From the NCBI GenBank assembly GCA_902559635.1, contig CACEIY010000001.1, positions 1 through 64,000 on the forward strand: 64,000 nucleotides of DNA, written 5' to 3'. Positions within the stretch are counted from its first letter, which is position 1. The number at the start of each line of letters is the position of its first letter. Position numbers and translations under genes: made by a program. The stretch is from an uncultured Pelagibacteraceae bacterium. GTDB taxonomy: Bacteria; Pseudomonadota; Alphaproteobacteria; Pelagibacterales; Pelagibacteraceae. This document shows positions 10,266 to 19,943 of the stretch, one piece after another. The notes beneath the pieces are model-generated. The model was given only the letters and a program-made list of their open reading frames with translations. It did not search any database and was not told the origin of the DNA.

Positions 10266-11173
10266 TTTTCTAATATTTTTATTTCTTTTTCTATACTAAT
10301 GCCTGTTTTTTTAAATACACTTTCTGATACAAAATTAATTAACTTTTTCATATCATTAAATGTTGCATTTCCTTTATTAACAAAAAAATTTGCATGTTTT
10401 TTAGATATGCATGCATCACCAAATTTAGTATCTAATGAAACTGACTCTCTTATTAATTCCCAAACTTTTTTATCAGTTTGTTTAATTGGATTCTTAAAAG
10501 TGCTTCCACTGGTTTTTATTTTGGTTGGCTGTTTAATATCTTTTTGAGTTTTTAATCTTAACATTTCCTCTTTTATTTTGTTTGATTTTTGCTTTGTTCC
10601 TCTAAAAGAAGCGCTTAAAAATATTAAATCATCTGACAAATTATTGTTTCTATACTCAAAATTAATTTTATTAGCTGGAATTGTTGAAACATGTCCAAAT
10701 TTATCAATTGCCTGAATTGATATTAAGATATTTTTAATTTCATTGCCAAAACAACCAGCATTCATTTTTATTCCACCGCCAACAGTGCCTGGAATACAAG
10801 ATAAAAATTCAAAACCACTTAAACTATTATCAGAGGCATATAATGCTAAATTTTTATCTAAAACAGCAGTACCAGAAATTACGATATCTTCTCCTAAAAG
10901 AGACAATCTATTAAAATTTTTACCCAGTTTAATTACAGCTCCGTCATAAGTTTCATCTGTTATTAACGTATTTGAGCCCGCCCCAATGACAAATATATTT
11001 TCTAAATTATTTAGGATTTTAAGAAATTTAACTAAATCTTTTAAGTTTTCAGCCTTATAAAAGATTTTTGCTTTTCCCCCAATATTGAACCAATTTTTTT
11101 TCTTTAAATCTTGATTAAAAATTACTTCTGGTTCAAAATTTTTAAATAATTCTTTTAATTTATCTACTTCCAT
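10262..11173 (-). CDS. murB: UDP-N-acetylenolpyruvoylglucosamine reductase
   Basis: NWFNIGGKAK, GAGSNTLI, GIPGTVGGG-like CIPGTVGGGIKMNAGCFG, SGSTFKNP; ORF track start 11203, MEVDK start at 11173 more likely. Confidence 0.94.
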   Translation of the reverse strand: MEVDKLKELFKNFEPEVIFNQDLKKKNWFNIGGKAKIFYKAENLKDLVKFLKILNNLENIFVIGAGSNTLITDETYDGAVIKLGKNFNRLSLLGEDIVISGTAVLDKNLALYASDNSLSGFEFLSCIPGTVGGGIKMNAGCFGNEIKNILISIQAIDKFGHVSTIPANKINFEYRNNNLSDDLIFLSASFRGTKQKSNKIKEEMLRLKTQKDIKQPTKIKTSGSTFKNPIKQTDKKVWELIRESVSLDTKFGDACISKKHANFFVNKGNATFNDMKKLINFVSESVFKKTGISIEKEIKILEN

Positions 11174-12570
11174 TACATTAAATTTGATAATTCTTTCATC
11201 CAATTAGAAATTGAACCAGCTCCCATACCAACTACAATTTTTTTTCCATACATATTCATCTTTAAAAATTTTGCTAATTGAACATAATTTTCAACCATAA
11301 ATAATTTTACTTTAGAGTTTTTTACAATTTCTTTTGCGAAATTTTCATAACTGAAGCCTAATTTTATCTTTTCTCCAGCTGTAAATATTGGACATAAAAC
11401 TACTAAATCTGCGTTCTTAAAAGCGTAAGTAAATTCTTTTTTTAGATCTTTCAGTCTTGAAATTCTATGAGGTTGGAAAATACAAATTTTGTCATGTTTA
11501 TTATAAACTTTCTTAATACCATCGAGTACAAATTTTATTTCGGTAGGATGATGAGCATAATCATCATAAAAATCAATACCATTATAGGTAAAAATTTTAT
11601 TAAATCTTCTTTGAACTCCCTGAAAATTTTTTAAACCTTTCTTAATTTTTTGTATTGGAATTCCAACTGATAATGCAACACCTAATGCTCCAACAGAATT
11701 TCTTATATTATGAATGCCAAGTAAAGGAATTTTAATATTTTTAATATCTAAAATTTTTTTATTTGGAAGACTAACTCGAATATCAAATTCAGAATAAGTT
11801 TTAAATTGTTTTATATTTTTTATTCTAAAATTAGAATTAGATCTAAGTCCATATGTATAAAAATTTTTATTTTTAATTTTTTTAATTAATTCTCTATTAA
11901 TTTTGTCATCAATACAAATAAATGATTTTCCAAAAGATGGTGTCTTTTTAATAAAATCTAAGAAATAATTTTTTAAGTCATCAATCGATTTATAAAAATC
12001 CATATGCTCTCGATCTGTATTCGTAATTATTGAGTAAGTTGGTAAAATGTGGGCAAAGCTTCCATCAGACTCGTCCGCTTCTAAAATTGACCAATCACTT
12101 TTACCTAACTTTGCTGTATTTTTAATGGAGTTAATCACACCACCATTAATTATTGTTGGGTCTAATTTAGTTTCTTGAAAAATAGAGGTAATTAACGAAG
12201 TCGTAGTAGTTTTTCCATGTGAACCAACTACTACAATATTTTTCAACAAAGAAACTATACTTGCTAACATTTTGCCTCTTTTAATTATTGGAATTTTTTT
12301 TTTCTTAGCTTCTATAAGTTCTGGATTATTTTTCTTTATTGCAGATGAAACAACTACTATTGTTGCATTTTTTAAATTTTGTTTAGAATGTCCTAAAAAA
12401 ATTTTTATTTTTTCTTTTTTTAATCTTTCTACATTTTTATTATTTGAAATATCACTTCCTTGGACTTTAAAGCCTTTTCGTTTCATTATTAATGCAAGTC
12501 CACTCATTCCTATGCCTCCTATTCCAACAAAATGGACTGTTTCTTTTTTTGCTAATTCAATTTTCATCAA
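11173..12570 (-). CDS. murC: UDP-N-acetylmuramate--L-alanine ligase
   Basis: VHFVGIGGIGMSGLA, GSHGKTTTTS, LEADESDGSF, DDYAHHPTEI. Confidence 0.97.
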   Translation of the reverse strand: MMKIELAKKETVHFVGIGGIGMSGLALIMKRKGFKVQGSDISNNKNVERLKKEKIKIFLGHSKQNLKNATIVVVSSAIKKNNPELIEAKKKKIPIIKRGKMLASIVSLLKNIVVVGSHGKTTTTSLITSIFQETKLDPTIINGGVINSIKNTAKLGKSDWSILEADESDGSFAHILPTYSIITNTDREHMDFYKSIDDLKNYFLDFIKKTPSFGKSFICIDDKINRELIKKIKNKNFYTYGLRSNSNFRIKNIKQFKTYSEFDIRVSLPNKKILDIKNIKIPLLGIHNIRNSVGALGVALSVGIPIQKIKKGLKNFQGVQRRFNKIFTYNGIDFYDDYAHHPTEIKFVLDGIKKVYNKHDKICIFQPHRISRLKDLKKEFTYAFKNADLVVLCPIFTAGEKIKLGFSYENFAKEIVKNSKVKLFMVENYVQLAKFLKMNMYGKKIVVGMGAGSISNWMKELSNLM

Positions 12571-13621
12571 TAATTTTATTTAGTTTCTGATTAACATCAT
12601 TCCATGAATTTTGATAATTCAATTTTTTTAAGTTATTTTTTTTATTAATATACTCTGACTTATCTTTTACTATTTTTAATAATAAATTTGTTAATATTTC
12701 ATGATTTAAATTTTTTTGATTTAAAATCCAGCAACATCCGGCCTTTTCATAGAATTTAGCATTATCCATTTGATGGTCATCTTTTGCTGTTGGCAATGGA
12801 ATAGTAATAAATGGTTTGTTCATGATTGAAATTTCAGCTAACGAAGTTGCACCAGCTCTACAAATACATAAATCAGTGTCATTAATTAGTTCTATAAAGT
12901 TTTTTTCAAAATTAAAAATCTTATTTTCTATTTTGTTAAGATTGTAAAAATTTCTTAAATTTTCAATATTTTCAATACTTGTTTGTTGAACAATTCTTAA
13001 GGGATATTTTTTATTAATATCAACTAAGACTTTATTAATTTGTTTATCAAAAATATTTGCTCCTTGGCTGCCACCAAATATCAGTAAACTCAAATTTTTT
13101 TTATTTGGATCTTTTTTTTTTATTTCATAAAAATCTTTAAAAACTAAAGGATTAATCACTTTTATCTTATTTTTAAATTTTTCTGGAAAATTTTTTAAAT
13201 CATTTGAATAACAAATTATTCTTTTAGAAAATTTTAAAAAAAATTTATTAGCCCTCCCTAAGGTCAAATTTGGTTCTAATAAATAAATATTAATTCCAAT
13301 AAATCTTGCTGCAATACATATAGGTAATGACATATATCCACCTGTGGATATTACTTTTGTAACTTTTTCATTTTTCAAATGAAAAATTGAATCAATAATT
13401 AAATAAAATAATTTAATAATTTTTAATGGTAAAAAAAAATTTATATTTAGTTTAGGAGTATCAAAAATTTTTACTTTAATTTTATTAGATTTAAAAAATT
13501 TATATCCCCTTAAATCAGTTGTAAAAATAATTTCATATTTGGTATTTAGATGTTCAGAAACAATTTCAGCTGGTATTACATGACCTCCTGTTCCACCAGT
13601 AGTAACTAATATTTTTTTCAT
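12557..13621 (-). CDS. murG: UDP-GlcNAc transferase
   Basis: TTGGTGGHVIPA, GGSQGA, CRAGATSLAEI, PLPTAKDDHQ. Confidence 0.96.
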   Translation of the reverse strand: MKKILVTTGGTGGHVIPAEIVSEHLNTKYEIIFTTDLRGYKFFKSNKIKVKIFDTPKLNINFFLPLKIIKLFYLIIDSIFHLKNEKVTKVISTGGYMSLPICIAARFIGINIYLLEPNLTLGRANKFFLKFSKRIICYSNDLKNFPEKFKNKIKVINPLVFKDFYEIKKKDPNKKNLSLLIFGGSQGANIFDKQINKVLVDINKKYPLRIVQQTSIENIENLRNFYNLNKIENKIFNFEKNFIELINDTDLCICRAGATSLAEISIMNKPFITIPLPTAKDDHQMDNAKFYEKAGCCWILNQKNLNHEILTNLLLKIVKDKSEYINKKNNLKKLNYQNSWNDVNQKLNKIIDEN

Positions 13622-13629
13622 ATCATTAA

Positions 13630-14751
13630 TTAAATTTTTCTTTTTGTTAAATTTAAAATTATTCCTGACAATATTGAAATACTAATAATAGATGATCCTC
13701 CATAACTTAAAAATGGTAGCGTCATGCCAGTAGTAGGAAATAACCTAATATTAACTCCTATATGAATCATTGCTTGAATTAATATTAAACTTGCTGATCC
13801 AACTAAAATTAATTTTGTTTTGTGGTCTTTTTCAATATTTACTTTTTTGAAAATTGAAAAAATAAAAACTAAGAATAAAATTAATATTAATATAATAACA
13901 AATACACCAAATTCCTCAGAAATAACTGAAATTATATAGTCTGTGTGAGCTTCCGGTACTTTGTTTTTAAGAGTTCCTTCACCAATTCCTTTTCCAAAGA
14001 AACCTCCACTTATAATAGAGTCTATTGCTTTATCAGATTGAAAATTATGTGTAGATGTTTCAGGATCAAAAAAAGATAGTATTCTGTTTTTAATATATTC
14101 AAATTTAGGAACGTAAAATATAAAATATAATAATAAAATTAAACCTATCAAAGAAACAGTTAATAAAAATATTAAATTAATTCCTGAAATAAAAATAAGT
14201 ACCATCCAAGTAAAGCCAACTAATAAAGTTTGACCTAAATCTGGCTGAATAATTAAAAAAAAAGTTATTAAAAGTGTTAAAAAAAGAGTAAGAATAAATT
14301 TTACAGTAAACTGTTTTAATTTATCTAAAGTAATCAATATACTTAAAACTATTATAAAAAAAGGTTTAACGAGCTCTATAGGTTGAAGTCTTGGTAAAAA
14401 AAAAATATCAAGCCATCTTTTTGAGCCTTTGACCTCAACTCCTATAATTGGGACTAAAAACAATAATATTAAAGATACAAAAAAAATATAGATAGAAATT
14501 TTATAAAGAATTTCTTGATCTATATAAGAAAAAATAAAAATTAAACCAATACCTATAATTACAAAAATTAAGTGCTTAAAGAAAAAAAAATAACTATTCG
14601 TATCTAGCTTATCTGATGCAATTAAAGATGTTGATACTAAAGAAAAAAATAGACCAATTAGAAATAATGTAATTATTAAACTAAGAATAAATTTATCTAA
14701 ATTTTTCCACCATTGATAATAAGAAAAATAATTGAAAAATTTATTTATCAT
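13630..14751 (-). CDS. ftsW: Peptidoglycan glycosyltransferase FtsW
   Basis: SEDS family: multiple TM, RLQPIEL(V)KP, QPDLGQ, PEAHTDYIISVISEEFG, PFLSYGGSS. Confidence 0.95.
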   Translation of the reverse strand: MINKFFNYFSYYQWWKNLDKFILSLIITLFLIGLFFSLVSTSLIASDKLDTNSYFFFFKHLIFVIIGIGLIFIFSYIDQEILYKISIYIFFVSLILLFLVPIIGVEVKGSKRWLDIFFLPRLQPIELVKPFFIIVLSILITLDKLKQFTVKFILTLFLTLLITFFLIIQPDLGQTLLVGFTWMVLIFISGINLIFLLTVSLIGLILLLYFIFYVPKFEYIKNRILSFFDPETSTHNFQSDKAIDSIISGGFFGKGIGEGTLKNKVPEAHTDYIISVISEEFGVFVIILILILFLVFIFSIFKKVNIEKDHKTKLILVGSASLILIQAMIHIGVNIRLFPTTGMTLPFLSYGGSSIISISILSGIILNLTKRKI

Positions 14752-16012
14752 TAAAGTATTTTTTTATTATCTTATTAAAATGAAAACCTCTATCTTCAAA
14801 ATTTTTAAAACTATCAAATGAAGCTGCAGCGGGACTAAACAAAATAGTTTTCATATTAAATTGATCTATTTTAATATCTTTACAAACTCCGTTTAAGGCT
14901 TTTTCTAGATTAGAAAATCTTTTTAATTTAATTTTATTTTTTAAATCTGATAAAAATTTTTTACTATTTTTTCCAAAAATATAGCCGCTAATATTCTTAT
15001 AATAAGTTTTGGGTAAATTAAACTTATCTCCTTTTTTTGGAATACCTCCTATTAACCAATAAATCTTATTTGATTCTTTAAGCGCTTCTAAAGATGATGA
15101 ATAACTTGTTGATTTAGAATCATTAATAATTTTTATATTATTTTTTTCATAAATAGTTTGCTGCCTATATTTTAAACCTTTAAATTTTGTTATTGTTTTA
15201 ATTAATAATTTTTTATTAATTTTAAATCTTTTTATTATTTCTAAAACAAATAATAAATTTTCTTTGTTTGATGTTGATAAAAAATAATTATTTTTAAAAT
15301 TTAATAAATATCTATTATTTAATTTCGTATTAACTTTTATAATTTTGCTTTTGAAAAAATTTTTTTTTAGAAATTTATTTATATTTATGTCATACATATT
15401 TACAAAGGCAATTGAGTTAGTTTTTTGATTTTTTATTAATTTAAATTTAGCTTTGATGTATTGTTTCAAAGTCTTATGCCTCTCTAAATGATCAGGTGTA
15501 ATATTTAATATTGCCGAATATTTTGAATTAAAAATTTTACTATACTCTAATTGATAAGACGATGCTTCTATAACAAAAATAGATTTAGGGTTAATGTTTT
15601 TTACAGATAAAATTGGATATCCTATATTACCTGCTAGCTTTACATCGTATCCCTGCTTTTTTAATATTTCATATATAAGCTGACTAGTTGTTGATTTACC
15701 GTTTGTGCCTGTAATAGTAATGCATTTATTATTATAGAATGATTTAAAAACATCAAAATCAGTATAAATAATTTTTGAGTTTTTTTTTAAATAATTTTTT
15801 AATTTACAATTATTCTTATTTATTCCTGGACTTAAGATTATTATATCAAATCTCGATTTAATAATTTTATTTATTAATGTGATTTTCTTATTGTCGTCAA
15901 ATAATGAAATTTTATTTTTTTTTTTTAAAAAATTAAATGTTGAAATTCCACTTTTACCTAATCCATAAATTAAAATTTTTTTATTTATAAAAATATTTGA
16001 ATTAACATTCAT
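14741..16012 (-). CDS. murD: UDP-N-acetylmuramoylalanine--D-glutamate ligase
   Basis: YGLGKSGIST, TGTNGKSTTSQL, ASSYQLE, NITPDHLERH, NDSKSTS. Confidence 0.94.
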   Translation of the reverse strand: MNVNSNIFINKKILIYGLGKSGISTFNFLKKKNKISLFDDNKKITLINKIIKSRFDIIILSPGINKNNCKLKNYLKKNSKIIYTDFDVFKSFYNNKCITITGTNGKSTTSQLIYEILKKQGYDVKLAGNIGYPILSVKNINPKSIFVIEASSYQLEYSKIFNSKYSAILNITPDHLERHKTLKQYIKAKFKLIKNQKTNSIAFVNMYDININKFLKKNFFKSKIIKVNTKLNNRYLLNFKNNYFLSTSNKENLLFVLEIIKRFKINKKLLIKTITKFKGLKYRQQTIYEKNNIKIINDSKSTSYSSSLEALKESNKIYWLIGGIPKKGDKFNLPKTYYKNISGYIFGKNSKKFLSDLKNKIKLKRFSNLEKALNGVCKDIKIDQFNMKTILFSPAAASFDSFKNFEDRGFHFNKIIKKYFNDK

Positions 16013-17097
16013 TATCTTAATTTAAGTGTCGCTAAACCGATCATGGCTAATATGATTGAAATAATCCAAAATCTAATTACCACGGTTGATTCTGGCCATC
16101 CCTTTTTTTCAAAATGATGATGGATTGGGGCCATTTTAAATATTCTTTTACCAGTCAATTTATAAGAAATAACTTGAACAATTACTGACAAGGCTTCAAG
16201 AACAAAAAGACCACCAGTTATAGCTAACACTATTTCATGTTTTGTTATAATTCCTATTGCTCCAAGAGAACCGCCCAAAGATAAAGATCCTGTGTCTCCC
16301 ATAAAAATTTTTGCGGGTGGGGCATTAAACCAAAGGAAACCTAAACTTGAGCCTATAATCGCACTACAAAAAATTGAGATTTCTCCAGTTCCTTCTATGT
16401 AAGGTATTTGTAGATAATTTGAAAAAACAACATTTCCAGTAACGTAACTTATAAATGCAAAACAACCCGCAACTAATATTACTGGCACTGTAGCTAAACC
16501 ATCAAGACCATCTGTTAAATTAACTGCATTAGATGATCCTACAATTACAAATACTGAAAAAGGGATAAAGAACCAGCCAAGATTTACAATTAAATTTTTA
16601 AAAAATGGAAAATATAAATTAGTGATCTCTTTATAATCTACAAAATAAATAAAAAAACTTACTCCTACAATTGCTAATATAATTTGTAAAACTATTTTAA
16701 ACTTTGATGAAATTCCTGAAGAACTACTATATTTAATTTTTTTATAATCATCAAATGCTCCAAGCAAACCAAACGAAATTGCAATATACATACAAAATAG
16801 AATATTAATATTAGACAGATCTGCCCAACATAAAACTGAAACTAATAAGCCAAATAAAATAATTACTCCTCCCATGGTAGGTGTGCCTATTTTTTTTATT
16901 ATATGTTCTTCTGGCCCATCATCACGTATAGGATTTAAGATTTTTTGATTTGAAAAAAATTTAATAAAAGGACCACCAATTAACAAAACTATAACTAAAG
17001 AAGTAAAAAAAGATAACCCAGTTCTAAATGTTATATACTTAAAAACATTTAAAAACCCAAAAGTATCAACAAAGTTTAATAAAAATTGATAAAGCAT
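16012..17097 (-). CDS. mraY: Phospho-N-acetylmuramoyl-pentapeptide-transferase
   Basis: GTPTMGG, FDDYKK, NAVNLTDGLDGLA, FMGDTGSLSLG, MAPIHHHFEKKGWPE. Confidence 0.97.
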   Translation of the reverse strand: MLYQFLLNFVDTFGFLNVFKYITFRTGLSFFTSLVIVLLIGGPFIKFFSNQKILNPIRDDGPEEHIIKKIGTPTMGGVIILFGLLVSVLCWADLSNINILFCMYIAISFGLLGAFDDYKKIKYSSSSGISSKFKIVLQIILAIVGVSFFIYFVDYKEITNLYFPFFKNLIVNLGWFFIPFSVFVIVGSSNAVNLTDGLDGLATVPVILVAGCFAFISYVTGNVVFSNYLQIPYIEGTGEISIFCSAIIGSSLGFLWFNAPPAKIFMGDTGSLSLGGSLGAIGIITKHEIVLAITGGLFVLEALSVIVQVISYKLTGKRIFKMAPIHHHFEKKGWPESTVVIRFWIISIILAMIGLATLKLR

Positions 17098-19941
17098 TTA
17101 ATTTAACCCTTTCAATTGATTTACTATCTTATTAAAACCTGTCGCATTTGAGGCCTTAATCATTAAATAATCATTATTATTTAAATCATTTCTAATCATT
17201 TCAATAATTTGAGATTTATTATTTAAAATTCTACCCTTTTTAAGTTTAGAAACTTTGTTAAATATAAAAGAAGCTTTATTTCCTTTAACAAACACTTTAT
17301 CGATTTTAGTTCGATTAATTACAGGTACAATAGATTCATGTAATTTTTTAGAGTGATTGCCAAGATCCAACATATCTCCGATTAAAAGATATTTTTTTGA
17401 TTTATTACAGTCAATTTTATCATAATTAAGTATTGCTGATTTAAGTGATAAAGGATTCGAATTATAACTTTCATCAATTAAATTTAGATTTTTATTAAAA
17501 ATTTTTATTTTGGAAATATCTCCTCTTCCTTGAGGTGTTTTAAAATTTAAAAATATATTTTTATTTAAATCTAAAATGTTTATATAAATACTCATTACAG
17601 CTAAAGATGCTAAAATATTATAAATATTTGTTTGAAAATTATTAGAAACTAAGAAACAACTAGTAATTTTATTTACTTTTATATTTAGTTTAAATTTTTT
17701 ACTTTTTTTATTAATACTAATTAATTTTATATTTGCTTTTTGATTTTTAATACCAAATGAAACTACTTGAAGATTCCTCATATGAGCTAAGTTTTTATGA
17801 AATTTAAAAAAATTATCATCTGCGTTTAAAACAACATAACCATTTTTTCTGGTATTGTTAATAATCTCTGATTTAGCTAAAGCTATTTGAGTTATATCTT
17901 TAAAATTTTTAATATGAGCATAATTAATATTTGTTATAACGCTCACATCTGGTTTTATAATTTTTGATAAAAAATCTATTTCACCTTTTTTGTCCATACC
18001 TACTTCCAAAACTCCATAATCATCATTCTGATTTAAATTAAAAAGACTTAGAGGAACACCATATTTATTATTATATGATTTTGGAGAAATACTAACCTTT
18101 GAAATTTTTCTTAATGTTTTTCCTAATAATTCTTTAAGAGTAGTTTTTCCACAACTTCCAGTTATCGCAATTATTTTTGTATTTATATTTTTTCTAAAAA
18201 TTTTAGAAATATCTGTTAAAAATTTTAATGAATTTTTAACTTTTATTTGATTTTTGATTTTTGATTTTGTTTGAATTCTATTTACAACGGCCAAAGATGC
18301 TCTTTTTTTAAATGATTGGACCACAAATTTATTTCCATCATTTTTTTTTCCTTTTATTGCAAAAAAAATGTCATTTTTTCTAACTTTTTTAGAACTAATT
18401 CTTGCCTGACTTAAAGATAAAGTGGATGATAGCTGTTTATAACCAGACAACTCTTTAATTATATTTAATTTCAAATTATTTGATAAATCTAAATTCTTAA
18501 CTTTAATTTCATCTAGAATAATTTTTTTGTCGGAAAAATATATTTTTCGTTTACCTATATCTTGAGTTTTTTCATGTCCTTTACCAGCAATTAATAAAAT
18601 TTCACCAACAAGTATATTTTTAATAGCATCTTTTATTGCTTTTGCTCTATTAGATATTTCAATAACTTTTTGTTTCTTTATCCCTTTTTTTATATCTTTT
18701 CTAATCTTGTTGGGTCTTTCAAATCTTGGATTATCATCTGTGAGATATATTTTATCAGAAAAATTATCAGCTATTTTTCCCATTTTTGCTCTTTTGTTTT
18801 GATCTCTGTTTCCACCACATCCAAACAATAAAGAAATTTTGTTATTTGGAAATTGCTCTCTTAAATTTAAAAGACATGTTTTTAGAGCTTCAGGAGTATG
18901 TGCATAATCAAGTATTACTTTAGATTTATTTTTCAATTTACCAATTTTTTGAAATCTTCCCTCCACTGATTTAATTTTTGGAATCGTTTTTAATATTTTA
19001 TCTATTTTTATATTGCTTTGATTGGCAGCCAAGATAGCCATAAATATATTCTTTAATTGGATTTTTCCTATTAACTTGAGATTTATATCTTTTATAGAGT
19101 TATTATATTTTATTTTAAGTATTTGTGACTCTCCTTTAAAAGTGTGTGATAAAATATTAAAATTATTTTTTTTATTATTAAGTGTATGCAGCTTTAAGCT
19201 TTTATTTAAGGCAATTTTTTTAATTTTTTTAAATTCAGGTATTTCTTCATCAGTAATAATATTTCCTTTTTTTTTAATTAAAGTTTTAAATAAATAAAGT
19301 TTTGCTTTTAAATAATTGTTTAAATTTTTATGAAAGTCTAAATGATCTTGAGATAAATTTGTAAATATTCCTGAATTAAATAATAATCCATCTAATCTGT
19401 TTTGTTTAAGACCATGACTTGATGCTTCCATAATAACATTATTAATATTTTTGTTTTTTAATTTTTTTAAGATTTGACTTAATTTTATAGGGTCAATCGT
19501 AGTATTAGATAAATTAAAATTAATATTCTTTGATTTAACTCCCAAAGTTCCAATTGAAGCAACTTTTTTATTATTTAATCTTAATATTTGATAATAGAAA
19601 TCTGCAATTGAAGATTTACCATTTGTTCCTGTAACTGCGATTAAATTATTAGGCCTTTTATAAAAAATCTTATAAGAAATTTCTGCTAATAATTTTCTAA
19701 TATTTTTTGTATGAATAAACAATATTCCATTTTGAAATTTATTATATTTTCTTTCAGTGACTATAATATTTGAACCTTTTTTAATCGCAATTGGTATAAA
19801 ATTATTACCATCAAAATTAGTTCCTTTGATTGCAAAAAAAATATAATTTTTTTTTATTTGTTTGCTATCAAATGAGATTCCTGAAAAAAAAAATTTTTTA
19901 TACTTTTTATCTATATTTTGAAAGTAATCCCCTAAAAACAT
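17098..19941 (-). CDS. murE-murF: MurE-MurF fusion (UDP-MurNAc-tripeptide ligase + UDP-MurNAc-pentapeptide ligase)
   Basis: Single 947-aa ORF with two complete Mur ligase modules: MurE half (AVTGTNGKSS, DDNPRFE mDAP motif, AGKGHE) then MurF half (AITGSCGKTTLKELLG, EVGMDKKGEI, DESYNSNPLSLKSA, GDMLDLG). Confidence 0.95.
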   Translation of the reverse strand: MFLGDYFQNIDKKYKKFFFSGISFDSKQIKKNYIFFAIKGTNFDGNNFIPIAIKKGSNIIVTERKYNKFQNGILFIHTKNIRKLLAEISYKIFYKRPNNLIAVTGTNGKSSIADFYYQILRLNNKKVASIGTLGVKSKNINFNLSNTTIDPIKLSQILKKLKNKNINNVIMEASSHGLKQNRLDGLLFNSGIFTNLSQDHLDFHKNLNNYLKAKLYLFKTLIKKKGNIITDEEIPEFKKIKKIALNKSLKLHTLNNKKNNFNILSHTFKGESQILKIKYNNSIKDINLKLIGKIQLKNIFMAILAANQSNIKIDKILKTIPKIKSVEGRFQKIGKLKNKSKVILDYAHTPEALKTCLLNLREQFPNNKISLLFGCGGNRDQNKRAKMGKIADNFSDKIYLTDDNPRFERPNKIRKDIKKGIKKQKVIEISNRAKAIKDAIKNILVGEILLIAGKGHEKTQDIGKRKIYFSDKKIILDEIKVKNLDLSNNLKLNIIKELSGYKQLSSTLSLSQARISSKKVRKNDIFFAIKGKKNDGNKFVVQSFKKRASLAVVNRIQTKSKIKNQIKVKNSLKFLTDISKIFRKNINTKIIAITGSCGKTTLKELLGKTLRKISKVSISPKSYNNKYGVPLSLFNLNQNDDYGVLEVGMDKKGEIDFLSKIIKPDVSVITNINYAHIKNFKDITQIALAKSEIINNTRKNGYVVLNADDNFFKFHKNLAHMRNLQVVSFGIKNQKANIKLISINKKSKKFKLNIKVNKITSCFLVSNNFQTNIYNILASLAVMSIYINILDLNKNIFLNFKTPQGRGDISKIKIFNKNLNLIDESYNSNPLSLKSAILNYDKIDCNKSKKYLLIGDMLDLGNHSKKLHESIVPVINRTKIDKVFVKGNKASFIFNKVSKLKKGRILNNKSQIIEMIRNDLNNNDYLMIKASNATGFNKIVNQLKGLN

Positions 19942-19943
19942 GT

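Noticed and set aside
10299-10547. + strand ORFs inside murB (also 10743-10949) and similar antisense ORFs in ligA, murC, murEF, ftsI, ftsZ, mraZ, rpoD
   Set aside because: Fully antisense to strongly recognisable genes, no family motifs; chance open frames.
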